From CAJJDF01 sp965657945 (GTDB lineage Bacteria > Bacteroidota > Bacteroidia > Flavobacteriales_D > CAJJDF01), in NCBI GenBank assembly GCA_965657945.1, contig CBFHPW010000012.1, positions 1 through 64,000 of the forward strand: a stretch of 64,000 nt of DNA, given 5' to 3'. Within the stretch, counting starts at the first letter, position 1. Every line of letters starts with the position of its first letter. The notes under the pieces were generated by a model, which searched no databases, was not told the origin of the DNA, and saw only the letters and a list, made by a program, of their open reading frames with translations. Of the stretch, positions 1-8,995 are shown piece after piece. The translations under genes were made by a program, and so were the position numbers.

Positions 1-56
1 CCTTGGCTGAGACTGTCGTGCACAAAACGTAAATAAGTGGGTTCTATGTTTTTCAT
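1..56 (-). CDS. 5' end of a gene cut by the left edge
   Basis: An ATG on the minus strand at 54-56 opens a frame that runs without a stop to the window edge and reads MKNIEPTYLRFVHDSLSQG. It starts nine bases after the stop of the outer-membrane barrel gene, on the same strand, so it is probably the third gene of that operon. Too little is present to name a function. From memory, N-termini of this style (a Tyr-Leu-Arg-Phe-Val stretch followed by an acidic helix) occur in some Bacteroidota ATPase or effector proteins, but this is only an impression. Confidence 0.5.
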   Translation of the reverse strand, partial: MKNIEPTYLRFVHDSLSQ

Positions 57-65
57 AAAAATAAG

Positions 66-893
66 TTAGAATTGAATCTTTACCCCAAATGTTAAAGAAT
101 AGTATAAATCATCAATGGGTAGAGGTCTATACAAGTCGTAATTGTGTTCGTACTGAATAAGAAAGCTCAATTTATTGGTAATTGCCATATTGATTTGAAA
201 ATTAAGGAACCATCTCGGTAATTTAAAGTTCTCATTAATTGGAAACTGCAAATAGTTTACTCCTGAAAAATCTATTTTATCGTTAATTTTTTTAGCAAAT
301 TTTATTGTTGTATTGAGTCGAAACAAACTACGAACAACGCTTAAATTGGTATCACTTAATTCAAAGGCTGACCCATCCGTTTGCCAGATTTCATTTTCAT
401 AAAAACCACCAATTCCTGTGTACAAATCAACTCCTTTCTTTTCTATCCAATTTACTCTTAAATTACTCCCAATAATATACCGTTGTTGCATTCCAATTAC
501 ATTATTCCATTGGTATTGAGCATAGGAATCTGGAAATAGCTTTCTTTTGTCATTGTCTCTAAACCTCAATTGAAAGTATCCATTATTTTCAATGGATTCA
601 TTGCCATTTAAAATCATTTGAGTGGAATTAATCAATATAAAAACTAAATCCTTTTTTAAAAACTTACCTAACTCCGCTTTGCTATTGGTAGAAAAAATGG
701 TGTTTTGTTGCTTATCTGCCGAAAAATCTAAATCAATAACACCATAGTAGGCTTTTTTTAACGTATCTGTTTCTGTTTCTCTGTCTACATTCAGAACTTG
801 TGAGTAGGAATTAATTCCAACAAACAAAAAACTACTTGCTAAAAGAAAGTATGGCTTCAATAATACTTTTTTCAGTTTTAGGTACTCTCTCAT
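66..893 (-). CDS. putative outer-membrane beta-barrel protein
   Basis: The 275-aa product begins with a basic stretch and a hydrophobic signal peptide that should be cleaved after the SYSQ at about residue 32. The rest alternates polar and hydrophobic residues, is rich in aromatic residues, and ends in a terminal Phe (GVKIQF), the usual signature of an outer-membrane barrel; it resembles DUF481-like proteins. The only plausible start lies 62 bases inside the end of the upstream ATPase gene, so the two are probably translationally coupled. The likely role is an envelope partner of that receptor; this is inferred only from position. Specific function unknown. Confidence 0.7.
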   Translation of the reverse strand: MREYLKLKKVLLKPYFLLASSFLFVGINSYSQVLNVDRETETDTLKKAYYGVIDLDFSADKQQNTIFSTNSKAELGKFLKKDLVFILINSTQMILNGNESIENNGYFQLRFRDNDKRKLFPDSYAQYQWNNVIGMQQRYIIGSNLRVNWIEKKGVDLYTGIGGFYENEIWQTDGSAFELSDTNLSVVRSLFRLNTTIKFAKKINDKIDFSGVNYLQFPINENFKLPRWFLNFQINMAITNKLSFLIQYEHNYDLYRPLPIDDLYYSLTFGVKIQF

Positions 894-3800
894 TTTCTAG
901 GATTTTTCTAAGATTATCTTTTGGTATATGTATGTATTTTAATTCATCCTTTGACAAGAAGTTAGGCTGATTCACCAAATCTTTCATCATTTGGGTTGAT
1001 GCGGCCATTTCTCTTATCAGGTCGAACTTCTCCGAATGAATCACATTAAACAACCATACTGGATAAATTTGAACTCTGAAGGAGTTCTCTGGATATTGAT
1101 AAAATAGATTTTCAATAAATTCAAACCAATCTGCATTTTCGAATAACTCAGGATGTTTAATTAATTCCATTGAAGCAATAAAAATTCCTATTCTATGATT
1201 GAGCTTGGTATTAATTGACAGCCTCATTCTATTCAAGAGATAATGTTCTCTCGTTAAATTTTCGTTTAAAAGATATGAGTTGAATGAACTACAGATAAAT
1301 CCTAAATCTTCTAATTGTTGAAATCTAAAAGAATCAATTCGGTGATTCAGTGCCTCTATCGTTTTTAAATAATCATTAGGAAATAAGGAATTTGGAGAAA
1401 TCAACTTAATTCTTTGTTCTGTAAAATAAATTGATTCTTTTATCGCACAGGCTCTGCTTAAAACTCCCAATAATTTACTTTTCAAATTTATATCGTTTGT
1501 TTCTTTTACATCATTCCATAGGTTATTTAGATTAGACGCGACAGAGTCAGAGAAGATTTGGTTGTTTTGTTTGACAATAATTAGGGCATCATACAGCCTA
1601 ACAAAGTGATTTTTTGGATGTGTTGACTTTATTAATTCGAATTGATTCTTATGATCGGATATTTTTAATACTATCTCCCCATAAGTTTCGATCATAATAT
1701 TAAGAGAGTCATCTTCTTGAATGGATAATATTTTGTTTTCAAGTAATCGAGGTAAATTATTTTCAAAAAGTAATTTGAATTTTTTAACATCTGAAGAAAT
1801 GATAAGCTGAACAGCCTTCAGGAAATAAAATGTTGATTCATTTGTGTTAAAAATAAACTCAAAATTCATTTTACTCATGAAAGTTAAGTAGTTCAAAACA
1901 TCCCTGTTTTCTCCCCTGGTCAGAGATCTTTTTAGAGCTTCTAAACAAACCACTCTGCCTTTTTCCGGATAGTCAGAATAAACCAAAATAGTCCTTTCTG
2001 CCAATTGGAACAATTGATCGTTTGTTAACTTAGTAATATTTTTCGGTTCTTCGTAAACGCCATAATCTGATAAGGTAATATTGATAATCTCCTTGTGGTA
2101 CTCCTTCACAATTTGTGGCATTTTACCCTTCGTTGTTTTATTGGATAAAATAAATCTTTTAAGGGCGGCCCTGATTGATTTAGAACTAAATTTATAGTAA
2201 TCATCATTATCATTTAAATCTATTATTATTCCAGAGCTTTCTGCTTTCAGTAAATTATGAATTAACTCGAGTCTATCCATTTTCCATAATTTACTCAGCA
2301 AATTAGCTTCAAACTCCATCCCTATAAAAGCAGCACTGCCCAAGACTTTTAACACATCCTCTGAAAGTTTTGAAAATTTGGAATAATACAATTCTTCCAT
2401 TCTATTTTCTGCTGGCACTGTGTCCCAATCAATATCCGACTTCAGCGTTATCACTTTGTTGATTTCAACAAACATTTCTTTTTCGATCAAAAACTTTATT
2501 AACTCAAGAATATACCTCGGATTCAAAGAACTCGTTTGGGTAATGAATTCTTCTATTTCGTCTATTGTTTTGGAAGAAATATGAATGCCGGTATTACTAG
2601 GTGATAAAAATTTCTTCAGAAATCTTGCATTGATAATTTTGGCAATATGTAGCTCTTCGTCCATTTCTTTTTCCCATCTCTTGAATGAAAAAAGTTCAGT
2701 TTTTTTAGAAATATTTTCAGCATGTTCTATTATCTCACCACACTTCTCATTATTTTTTTCAGACGTTGTGGTTATAAAAATGATTTTAGTGTCTCCATAT
2801 TTTGAAAAGTTTAATCTTGTAAATTGTTCCAATAATTCTTGGAATAAAATTTTTGTGTAATCATCTATCCAATGTAAATCTTCAATTATAATTAAGATAT
2901 TTTTTCCATCTTGCTTCTTTGCTAAATTTAGAAGATGATTTGAAATTCCTTGGGAAATTTCATTCGTAGAAGCTCCATCAAATGAAGGCTCATTATTAGC
3001 CAGAGTGTCAGCAATCCCATCCATTCCAACAACTCCCAGAATAGGACTAGCCTTATCAATAAGATCCAAGGCAGCTTTATTACCTTTATAAAAGATCCCC
3101 TCTCCTATAAATTCTTCGAATGCCTCCTGAAAAGGTTCATAAGGAATCGTAGCTCCCTCTTGATCTTCATCACAATCACCATAAAAAGAATGATAACGAG
3201 TCTTATTACTATCCATAAAATCTTTGAGGAAAGTAGTCTTTCCTATACCTGACTCTCCTTCAATGTGAAGATGAGTAACTCCTTTGGAACAAGATGTAAT
3301 CTCATTTATTGTATCTTGAAATTTCTCATTAAAATCGACTAAAATTGCTTTATTTGAATCGGTTAACTGAAAAGAAATAATCTTTTTTAGTTTAAGCAAT
3401 TGTGTTTCGTCTTTCTCCATTTCTGAAAGGGCCACACTTGATATATTTTTCTTTTTTCTTAAAACAAGAAATGGAATAATTGCAGTAATTAAAGAAATAC
3501 CTAATGCAAGATATGCCATTGGACTTGGTCTCAAAACACCTCCAATTTTTAACAACTCATGAAGTACTAAACCTAAAGGCAGGAAAAACAACACAGGAGT
3601 AATCAAAAAGATATAATTCTTATTTTTCTTATATCCCTTTGCCATCCAATAAGAACTGCCCAAGGAAACAAAGAAGGAGGCCAATACATAGGTTAGAATA
3701 AGACTGAGATTTAGTTCCTCAGAAATATATACAAAACTCGCCTTGAGAAAAGGAAGAACTAAAGCAATTGAAGCTGAATAAAGAAAAAGAAAAATTAATG

Positions 3801-4917
3801 GAAAACTATCTGAGAATCTTCGTTTTACGATCAATCCAACTAATACGAATAAAAGAACTGGTGTAATTACAATCAATTCGGTTAGAAGGTATGGCCAGAG
3901 CTTGACAAGCGGCTCTCCCATAAAGTCTAAACCTTGCGGTGCTATCAATGACAATCCAGTTAAAACTCCAAATGAGGAAGCAACCCCCAACACAAGCCCA
4001 ATAGCTAAAGATAATACCAAATTCAAAATGGAACCTAATTGACCTAGTCTTCTTTTTAACACTATAAAAGTCATTATACCAAATAAAAGAGTAAACAGCA
4101 AAAACGGCAAAAAGTAAAGAAAAAAAGATCCTGTTTTTCCTTGCATGTTCACGCTAAACCCTTCAGAATAAGTATCTGAGATTTTAAGGTTTTTTACTAA
4201 ATCAAAGAATTCAAATTTAGCTCCAACATACGATACTTCATTTGAATTATCGTATTCCATTACACTTACCTTCCCAAGGTAAATGGTATTAAAAAAATCT
4301 CCTAATTTCCCTAAATCATCCGACCCCTCAATTTGACTTTTACCTAAAATTTGTGAGATTTCATAGTCAGAAATGACATACATTTTTGAATTGTTATTTA
4401 AAAACTGAATTGAAACCTCCTTTAATGCTGAATCACCCTTTATATCAACAATGCAATATAGCAAGACATCTTTTAGCTCTTTTGATGGCTTATAAATACC
4501 TGATTCAAGAAGAGAATTTAAAGCTGATTCTGCAGCTATTTCTAAAGGTTCATCATAATATTCAAATTCTGAATATTGATTGGTTAAAAAAGGAATGAGC
4601 GGATAAACTCCATTTACGTTATCCGCGGTAACTTCTATCAATTCCTCCAGCTGCTTTTCAAAAGAATTGATTGATCTGATGTATTCTATCTCACAGTTTT
4701 TTTGCAAATTCGCAGAAATCAAAATTTTCTTTGCTGACTGCAAATGATCCAACGATAATTTGGCTTCGTGATAGCTGTTTTGTCGAACTCTAGAAAGCCA
4801 GTGTAAACTATTTGCTCGGTTCAAATGGTAATCTACTTCAATATTTTTACAAGAATCGTTGCTCCAAGAAAAGACTATTTGACAAAAGAAATAGGTAAAT
4901 AAGAATATTTTTTTCAT
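832..4917 (-). CDS. periplasmic-domain/7-TM/STAND-type ATPase receptor
   Basis: This 1361-aa protein has a signal peptide (residues 1-19) and a periplasmic part of about 240 residues. Residues about 150-250 have the look of a CsgG-like fold, a tentative reading. Seven hydrophobic segments follow (about 264-287, 297-325, 343-365, 371-393, 402-424, 434-454, 466-487). The cytoplasmic part holds an AAA_16/STAND-type NTPase with Walker A GESGIGKT at 554-561 and Walker B IIIEDLHW with E679-D680. The remaining 500 or so residues look helical and repeat-like, as in MalT/AfsR-type ATPases. I infer a transmembrane receptor that passes a periplasmic signal to an NTP switch. No DNA-binding or catalytic output domain is visible, so the output may be the neighbouring genes. 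It is the first gene of the left-edge operon. Confidence 0.75.
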   Translation of the reverse strand: MKKIFLFTYFFCQIVFSWSNDSCKNIEVDYHLNRANSLHWLSRVRQNSYHEAKLSLDHLQSAKKILISANLQKNCEIEYIRSINSFEKQLEELIEVTADNVNGVYPLIPFLTNQYSEFEYYDEPLEIAAESALNSLLESGIYKPSKELKDVLLYCIVDIKGDSALKEVSIQFLNNNSKMYVISDYEISQILGKSQIEGSDDLGKLGDFFNTIYLGKVSVMEYDNSNEVSYVGAKFEFFDLVKNLKISDTYSEGFSVNMQGKTGSFFLYFLPFLLFTLLFGIMTFIVLKRRLGQLGSILNLVLSLAIGLVLGVASSFGVLTGLSLIAPQGLDFMGEPLVKLWPYLLTELIVITPVLLFVLVGLIVKRRFSDSFPLIFLFLYSASIALVLPFLKASFVYISEELNLSLILTYVLASFFVSLGSSYWMAKGYKKNKNYIFLITPVLFFLPLGLVLHELLKIGGVLRPSPMAYLALGISLITAIIPFLVLRKKKNISSVALSEMEKDETQLLKLKKIISFQLTDSNKAILVDFNEKFQDTINEITSCSKGVTHLHIEGESGIGKTTFLKDFMDSNKTRYHSFYGDCDEDQEGATIPYEPFQEAFEEFIGEGIFYKGNKAALDLIDKASPILGVVGMDGIADTLANNEPSFDGASTNEISQGISNHLLNLAKKQDGKNILIIIEDLHWIDDYTKILFQELLEQFTRLNFSKYGDTKIIFITTTSEKNNEKCGEIIEHAENISKKTELFSFKRWEKEMDEELHIAKIINARFLKKFLSPSNTGIHISSKTIDEIEEFITQTSSLNPRYILELIKFLIEKEMFVEINKVITLKSDIDWDTVPAENRMEELYYSKFSKLSEDVLKVLGSAAFIGMEFEANLLSKLWKMDRLELIHNLLKAESSGIIIDLNDNDDYYKFSSKSIRAALKRFILSNKTTKGKMPQIVKEYHKEIINITLSDYGVYEEPKNITKLTNDQLFQLAERTILVYSDYPEKGRVVCLEALKRSLTRGENRDVLNYLTFMSKMNFEFIFNTNESTFYFLKAVQLIISSDVKKFKLLFENNLPRLLENKILSIQEDDSLNIMIETYGEIVLKISDHKNQFELIKSTHPKNHFVRLYDALIIVKQNNQIFSDSVASNLNNLWNDVKETNDINLKSKLLGVLSRACAIKESIYFTEQRIKLISPNSLFPNDYLKTIEALNHRIDSFRFQQLEDLGFICSSFNSYLLNENLTREHYLLNRMRLSINTKLNHRIGIFIASMELIKHPELFENADWFEFIENLFYQYPENSFRVQIYPVWLFNVIHSEKFDLIREMAASTQMMKDLVNQPNFLSKDELKYIHIPKDNLRKILENERVPKTEKSIIEAILSFSK

Positions 4918-4976
4918 TTATTTTAACTGTAAAATTTAAACTAGATTTTTTGTATTGCTATCAGTAACAAACTCTT

Positions 4977-5023
4977 AATTAAGTCACAATATAATTAAAT
5001 TTAAAAAACTTAAATTGGATTTT
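4977..5023. repeat. left arm of a 47-bp inverted repeat
   Basis: This 47-bp stretch, beginning AATTAAGTCACAATATAATT, is the reverse complement of 5824-5870 with two mismatches. The arms enclose an 894-bp segment holding the SH3-like gene and a broken OmpA tail. No flanking target duplication is obvious. It could be the end of a small mobile element or the trace of a local inverted duplication. Confidence 0.8.
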
Positions 5024-5110
5024 CAGTGTTTTGGAAACAATAATTAGTTTGTAGGAAAGAAATAAAAAAATAAAAATGCTATATTGTGGTTGAGAAATAA
5101 ATAAAGTTAA

Positions 5111-5479
5111 ATGGCTGAAGAAATAATTGTTGATGGTAGCAGATATGTAAAAAAAAACAATCAAGGATCTGATGATAATAGTTTAGGAGGAGGTTGTAGT
5201 TCGGTAGTATATTTAATATTAGTATTAGGGGGCCTATTTATATACGGTGGATTTGATTATATTTCACGTTGGTTTGATGAAGAAAATGAATATCGAATTG
5301 GCGTAAAAACTGCGAACTTTAGAGAGGAACCCACGAAAAACAGTAAAGTTTTAAAAAAATTAAGCAAAGGAGAATCCATTTTTATAATTGAAGATACCAA
5401 CATCATTAACGAGAATTGGGCAAAAGCTATTTCTGAGGAAGATACTGGCTGGATATACAAAACACTAATCTCAAAATAA
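5111..5479 (+). CDS. membrane-anchored SH3-like domain protein
   Basis: The 122-aa product has a short polar N-terminus, one hydrophobic segment at about residues 30-47 preceded by a Gly-rich turn, and a C-terminal bacterial SH3-like (SH3_3) domain at about 65-120. That domain shows the usual pattern of a NFREEP turn, spaced charged strands and a terminal GWIY. Such domains usually bind peptidoglycan or peptides in the envelope. The gene stands alone between the two arms of a 47-bp inverted repeat, in very AT-rich DNA, which suggests it was carried in. The specific role is unknown. Confidence 0.65.
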   Translation: MAEEIIVDGSRYVKKNNQGSDDNSLGGGCSSVVYLILVLGGLFIYGGFDYISRWFDEENEYRIGVKTANFREEPTKNSKVLKKLSKGESIFIIEDTNIINENWAKAISEEDTGWIYKTLISK

Positions 5480-5669
5480 TTCTTGACGACAGCTAAGTAC
5501 TTTGGATAAAGTTAACATTTAAGTTATAGTTAGTTGAATATGAGTAGTAAAAAGTTCGTCTAACAGAATAATAATCTTAGTATAATTAACAACCTCGACT
5601 CTCCCATTTAATTTGGGTCTTTTAACCTATAAATCAAAAAGATTTCTTAAAGATTAAATCACCTTAAAT

Positions 5670-5810
5670 TTAAAAAGAAAACTCAATCTCTACCCTTCTG
5701 TTTTTTTCTCGGTTGTTCTCTGAATCATTTGTATAAATGGACTCAAGATCTCCTCTACCCTCATACCTTAAACTACTCTTTTTAATTCCATTTTGGATCA
5801 AATACTCATA
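5670..5810 (-). pseudogene. broken inverted copy of the OmpA C-terminus
   Basis: Read on the minus strand, these 141 bases match 7283-7423, the last 46 codons and stop of the OmpA-like gene, with about four or five differences, mostly isolated single bases. The frame is intact from a Tyr-Glu-Tyr-Leu-Ile start to the same EIEFSF ending, but the signal peptide and most of the domain are absent and there is no start codon. It abuts the right arm of the 47-bp inverted repeat, so it is probably a remnant of a duplicated gene. Confidence 0.85.
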
Positions 5811-5823
5811 TTTTAAAAAACTT

Positions 5824-5870
5824 AAAATTCAATTTAAGTTTTTTAAATTTAATTATTTTGTGACTTAATT
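5824..5870. repeat. right arm of the 47-bp inverted repeat
   Basis: This arm pairs with 4977-5023 (45 of 47 positions). It follows the broken OmpA tail by about 13 bases and ends in GTGACTTAATT. The rest of 5480-6008 contains no convincing gene. Confidence 0.8.
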
Positions 5871-6008
5871 ATCATTAGGTCTAATTGATTTAAACATCAT
5901 GTTTATTTTTTCTTAAGATTTTAGAGGTTTGTTAACCAAAAAAAACATCAGTCATAAGCGATTAGTAAAATTTAATTATTTTTACATTGTTTCAAATAAA
6001 ATCATAAC

Positions 6009-6434
6009 ATGAAAGGAAAAAAAAGGTCTCTTCTTTTTAGAGTAATTATTCCATTTGGAATCTTATTGGGATATTTAATTTATAAATTCAATTCAGAGCC
6101 AGATACCTCTTGGTTTCCGATAGCAATCATTTCAATAGTTGGAATTTACTTCGTTTATTGGTTAATTCAGTGGGCCGCTAAATGTCCCTCTTGTTTGTGT
6201 TGGTCAGCTGATGAGGTAACAGGAAAGAAATTAACAGATTATAGTGATTACGTCACACATGAAACAGAAACTACACGAGAAGAGAAGAGATTCGGTGACG
6301 ATTTATTGGTAACAAAAAATTACCAAGTAACATCGTCAACAACCAAATACAAAGTTTCTCATAAGTGTAAATTTTGTAATCATCAATGGACAACAAATAA
6401 AACAGAGAGATCCACTAATAAAAGAAGGGTATAA
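6009..6434 (+). CDS. small membrane protein with split zinc-ribbon cysteines
   Basis: The 141-aa product starts MKGKKRSLL and has two hydrophobic segments (about residues 10-25 and 36-56). A soluble part follows with a CPSC pair near residue 60 and a CKFC pair near 120, about 60 residues apart. The two pairs could form a four-Cys zinc ribbon with a long Thr/Glu-rich insertion. The C-terminus is basic. No family is recognised. The neighbours are small envelope proteins, so a membrane role is likely but unproven. Confidence 0.55.
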   Translation: MKGKKRSLLFRVIIPFGILLGYLIYKFNSEPDTSWFPIAIISIVGIYFVYWLIQWAAKCPSCLCWSADEVTGKKLTDYSDYVTHETETTREEKRFGDDLLVTKNYQVTSSTTKYKVSHKCKFCNHQWTTNKTERSTNKRRV

Positions 6435-6520
6435 TCAGATAAACGAGAATAGCTTTTTTAATTTGAATATTTGTTTTTTTAAAAAAACATTCTTTTCAGA
6501 GTATATTAATTTGACATTAA

Positions 6521-7423
6521 ATGAATTTAAAAATAAAAACTACTATTGTATTAGCTTCAGTATTTTTATACAGTTGTGAATTCGAGAATTCCTCAAAAAT
6601 TAATTCTTATAGTATTGAGGATAAGAAAGAACAACTCCATATAAAAACGGATAGTTCAAACACAAATATTGTCTTAAGCCAAGGGCAAGAAAAACCTTCG
6701 AATTCCATACCAAAGGCAGAATGGGCTAATCCAGTTATGAATATTTATGGTACAAATTTGGGAGAATACATTAAGGCCTTATTTATTACCTATCAATTTG
6801 ATGAAATTTTAAAATTTATTTATTACCCCAGTTGTTATGATGAAGAATCAATTAAGTATTATTTGTTAAATAGCAACTTTGGTTATGATATCAACTTGAC
6901 TAATTTTAGATGGAAAAATGACTCTCTTTTTCAATTGTCATATAAGGCTATAAAAAACAACACAAGTTCTTTAGATATATTTCATGGAATGGTTGTTAAT
7001 GACACGGCTAAACTTTTCTTTTATCCGAATAATTCAAATCCATTTAAATCCAATGGTATAGATGAATTTAATGAACTGTGTGATTTAAAAGTAAATTTGG
7101 AAAATATAAATTTTGATTTTAATAGTGCAAAGATTCAAAGTAATTCAATTAGTTCCTTGAAAGAAATATTAAAATATATAAGACAAAATAATGCAAATCA
7201 AATAATGATTGTAGGTCACACATCCTCAGAAGGTTCAAAGTCCTTTAATATGGAATTAAGTAGATTAAGGGCTAAATCTGTATATGAGTATTTGATCGAA
7301 AATGGAATTAAAAAGAGTAGTTTAAGGTATGAGGGTAGAGGAGATCTAGAGCCCATTTATACAAATGATTCAGAGAAAAACCGAGAAAAAAACAGAAGGG
7401 TAGAGATTGAGTTTTCTTTTTAA
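6521..7423 (+). CDS. OmpA-family lipoprotein
   Basis: The 300-aa product begins with a lipoprotein signal peptide whose lipobox ends at Cys19 (FLYSCEF). The middle 150 residues are unassigned. Residues about 185-298 form an OmpA/MotB peptidoglycan-binding domain, with strand INFDFNSAKI, the HTSSEG turn, LSRLRAKSVYEYL, and the NREKNRRVEIEF ending. It is likely an outer-membrane lipoprotein that tethers to peptidoglycan. A broken inverted copy of its last 46 codons lies about 1.5 kb upstream, showing that this gene or a close paralogue was rearranged locally. Confidence 0.8.
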   Translation: MNLKIKTTIVLASVFLYSCEFENSSKINSYSIEDKKEQLHIKTDSSNTNIVLSQGQEKPSNSIPKAEWANPVMNIYGTNLGEYIKALFITYQFDEILKFIYYPSCYDEESIKYYLLNSNFGYDINLTNFRWKNDSLFQLSYKAIKNNTSSLDIFHGMVVNDTAKLFFYPNNSNPFKSNGIDEFNELCDLKVNLENINFDFNSAKIQSNSISSLKEILKYIRQNNANQIMIVGHTSSEGSKSFNMELSRLRAKSVYEYLIENGIKKSSLRYEGRGDLEPIYTNDSEKNREKNRRVEIEFSF

Positions 7424-7837
7424 TTTAAAAGTGTTTAAAACATAATCAATGTCCTAATATTAACAATTACAGATAGGTTATATTACCTGTTTTTTTAACA
7501 CTTATTTATCGTTGTGATCATTATTAATAAAATTTAAACGCTTAATTTTTCTTTTAACAAAGTGGAACTAGGATTAAATTAATTTTTTCTTATGACTAAA
7601 TTATGTCACATGGAATGTTGAGCATACGAAACTTTCAGTTTTTTGATTCTATTTTTGACGCAAACAGTAATTGTTTAACTAAATATCTGATTAATTACTT
7701 TCTTATGCCGAAAAACAGATGAATTAAATTATTTCTTCCTCAGCAGAATAAGAAACAATAAGAAACGAACATAGTTTCTCTGTTATTTTTCTAGTTTAAA
7801 GCAAAAAAACTTAATTTTATTATGAAAAAATAAAGAC
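7424..7837. other. intergenic, no gene seen
   Basis: About 410 bases of AT-rich DNA with stops in all frames. I see no RNA gene, strong hairpin or clear promoter. Confidence 0.6.
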
Positions 7838-8995
7838 ATGAATAAAATATCACCCCACACTTTGGCTCTTGGTTTTGTTTACAACTACACTATAGAAGCA
7901 GATGAATATATTTCTGATGAAGAAGTAAATACTCTGAAAGAATATAGATTATACAATAAGTATAATGTTGAAGGTTATGTAAATAATGATTTTAAGGGCG
8001 AAGAAGAAGATTTAAATATACGACTTGATCTTGCTTTTGAGATTATTAACGATAAGTTATCAAAGGCAGATCTTCAGGAACTGCTATATGAGATAACCAA
8101 ACTTATCTTTGCAGATGGAGAGCTAGATGAGCTTGAAGAAACCGTGTTTGGGGCAATTTGTTCAAGAATAAATTTATCAAAAGAGGAACAAGAACAAGCT
8201 ATGGGTAAATATTCCGATGAGCTAAATGAGAAATTAAAATCTATAAAACAGGAAATGGCGGAACCAGATATGGAAATCTCTCAAGAGATACTGCAACATA
8301 CTCAGGCTCTTGGTTTTGTTTACTTCTACACTGTAGCTGCAGACGGGGACATTTCTGATGAAGAAGTAAATACTCTGAAAGAATATAGATTATACAATAA
8401 GTATAATGTTGAAGGTTCTGTAAATGATGAATTTAAGGGCGAAGAAGAAGATTTAAATATACGATTTGATCTTGCTTTTGAGATTATTAACGATAAGTTA
8501 TCAAAGGCAGATCTTCAGGAACTGCTATATGAGATAAACAAACTTATCTTTGCAGATGGAGAGCTAGATGAGCTTGAAGAAACCGTGTTTGGGGCAATTT
8601 GTTCAAGAATAAATTTATCAAAAGAAGAACAAGAACAAGCTATGGGTAAATTTTCCGATGAGCTAAATGAGAAATCAAAATCTATAAAACAGGAAATGGC
8701 GGAACCAGATATAGAAATCTCTCAAGAAATATCGAATGACTTGTCTGCTGAAAAAATTGCAGAGTACGAGGCCAAAATCATAGAATTAATTAGTTTAAAA
8801 AAAGTAAAAGACGCCATATTATATTGCGCTTCAAACTTTGGTTACTCCAAAGAAGAAGCTCAGAAAAAAGTAAGGGATTTAGCTGATAAAAATGGATTTA
8901 GTAGCGTTTATTCAAAGTATGAGAATAAAAATACATTCATAGGATTGGCGATTATAATTCTAATTATAATTCTTTTTTTTAAAGCATGCAATTAA
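7838..8995 (+). CDS. tandem TerB-like domain protein with C-terminal membrane anchor
   Basis: The 385-aa product contains two nearly identical copies of a helical domain (residues about 7-151 and 154-298, period 147 aa). Each has acidic patches (ADEYISDEEVNTL, FADGELDELEE) like TerB/DjlA-type domains. A short helical domain at about 305-365 follows, then one hydrophobic segment near the end (GLAIIILIIILFF), giving a tail-anchored arrangement. TerB domains are linked to stress and membrane-associated assemblies; the role here is unknown. The two copies are also nearly identical in DNA, so the duplication is recent. A leading 'DEY' in copy 1 replaces the 'DGD' of copy 2. Confidence 0.65.
   Translation: MNKISPHTLALGFVYNYTIEADEYISDEEVNTLKEYRLYNKYNVEGYVNNDFKGEEEDLNIRLDLAFEIINDKLSKADLQELLYEITKLIFADGELDELEETVFGAICSRINLSKEEQEQAMGKYSDELNEKLKSIKQEMAEPDMEISQEILQHTQALGFVYFYTVAADGDISDEEVNTLKEYRLYNKYNVEGSVNDEFKGEEEDLNIRFDLAFEIINDKLSKADLQELLYEINKLIFADGELDELEETVFGAICSRINLSKEEQEQAMGKFSDELNEKSKSIKQEMAEPDIEISQEISNDLSAEKIAEYEAKIIELISLKKVKDAILYCASNFGYSKEEAQKKVRDLADKNGFSSVYSKYENKNTFIGLAIIILIIILFFKACN
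7856..8290 (+). repeat. first copy of a 435-bp direct repeat
   Basis: This in-frame unit recurs at 8297-8731, offset by 441 bp. Differences cluster at the 5' end of the unit; long stretches after it are identical. Confidence 0.85.
8297..8731 (+). repeat. second copy of the 435-bp direct repeat
   Basis: This is the second in-frame copy inside the TerB-like gene. Recombination between the copies would give a 238-aa single-domain protein without changing the frame. Confidence 0.85.

Noticed and set aside
2585..2860. Plus-strand open frames inside the ATPase gene
   Set aside because: They are antisense to a well-supported coding sequence and have no start context or recognisable product.
4979..5164. 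Minus-strand 61-codon frame over the left inverted-repeat arm
   Set aside because: Only Phe/Ile/Tyr-rich translation from AT-rich DNA, overlapping the SH3 gene start.
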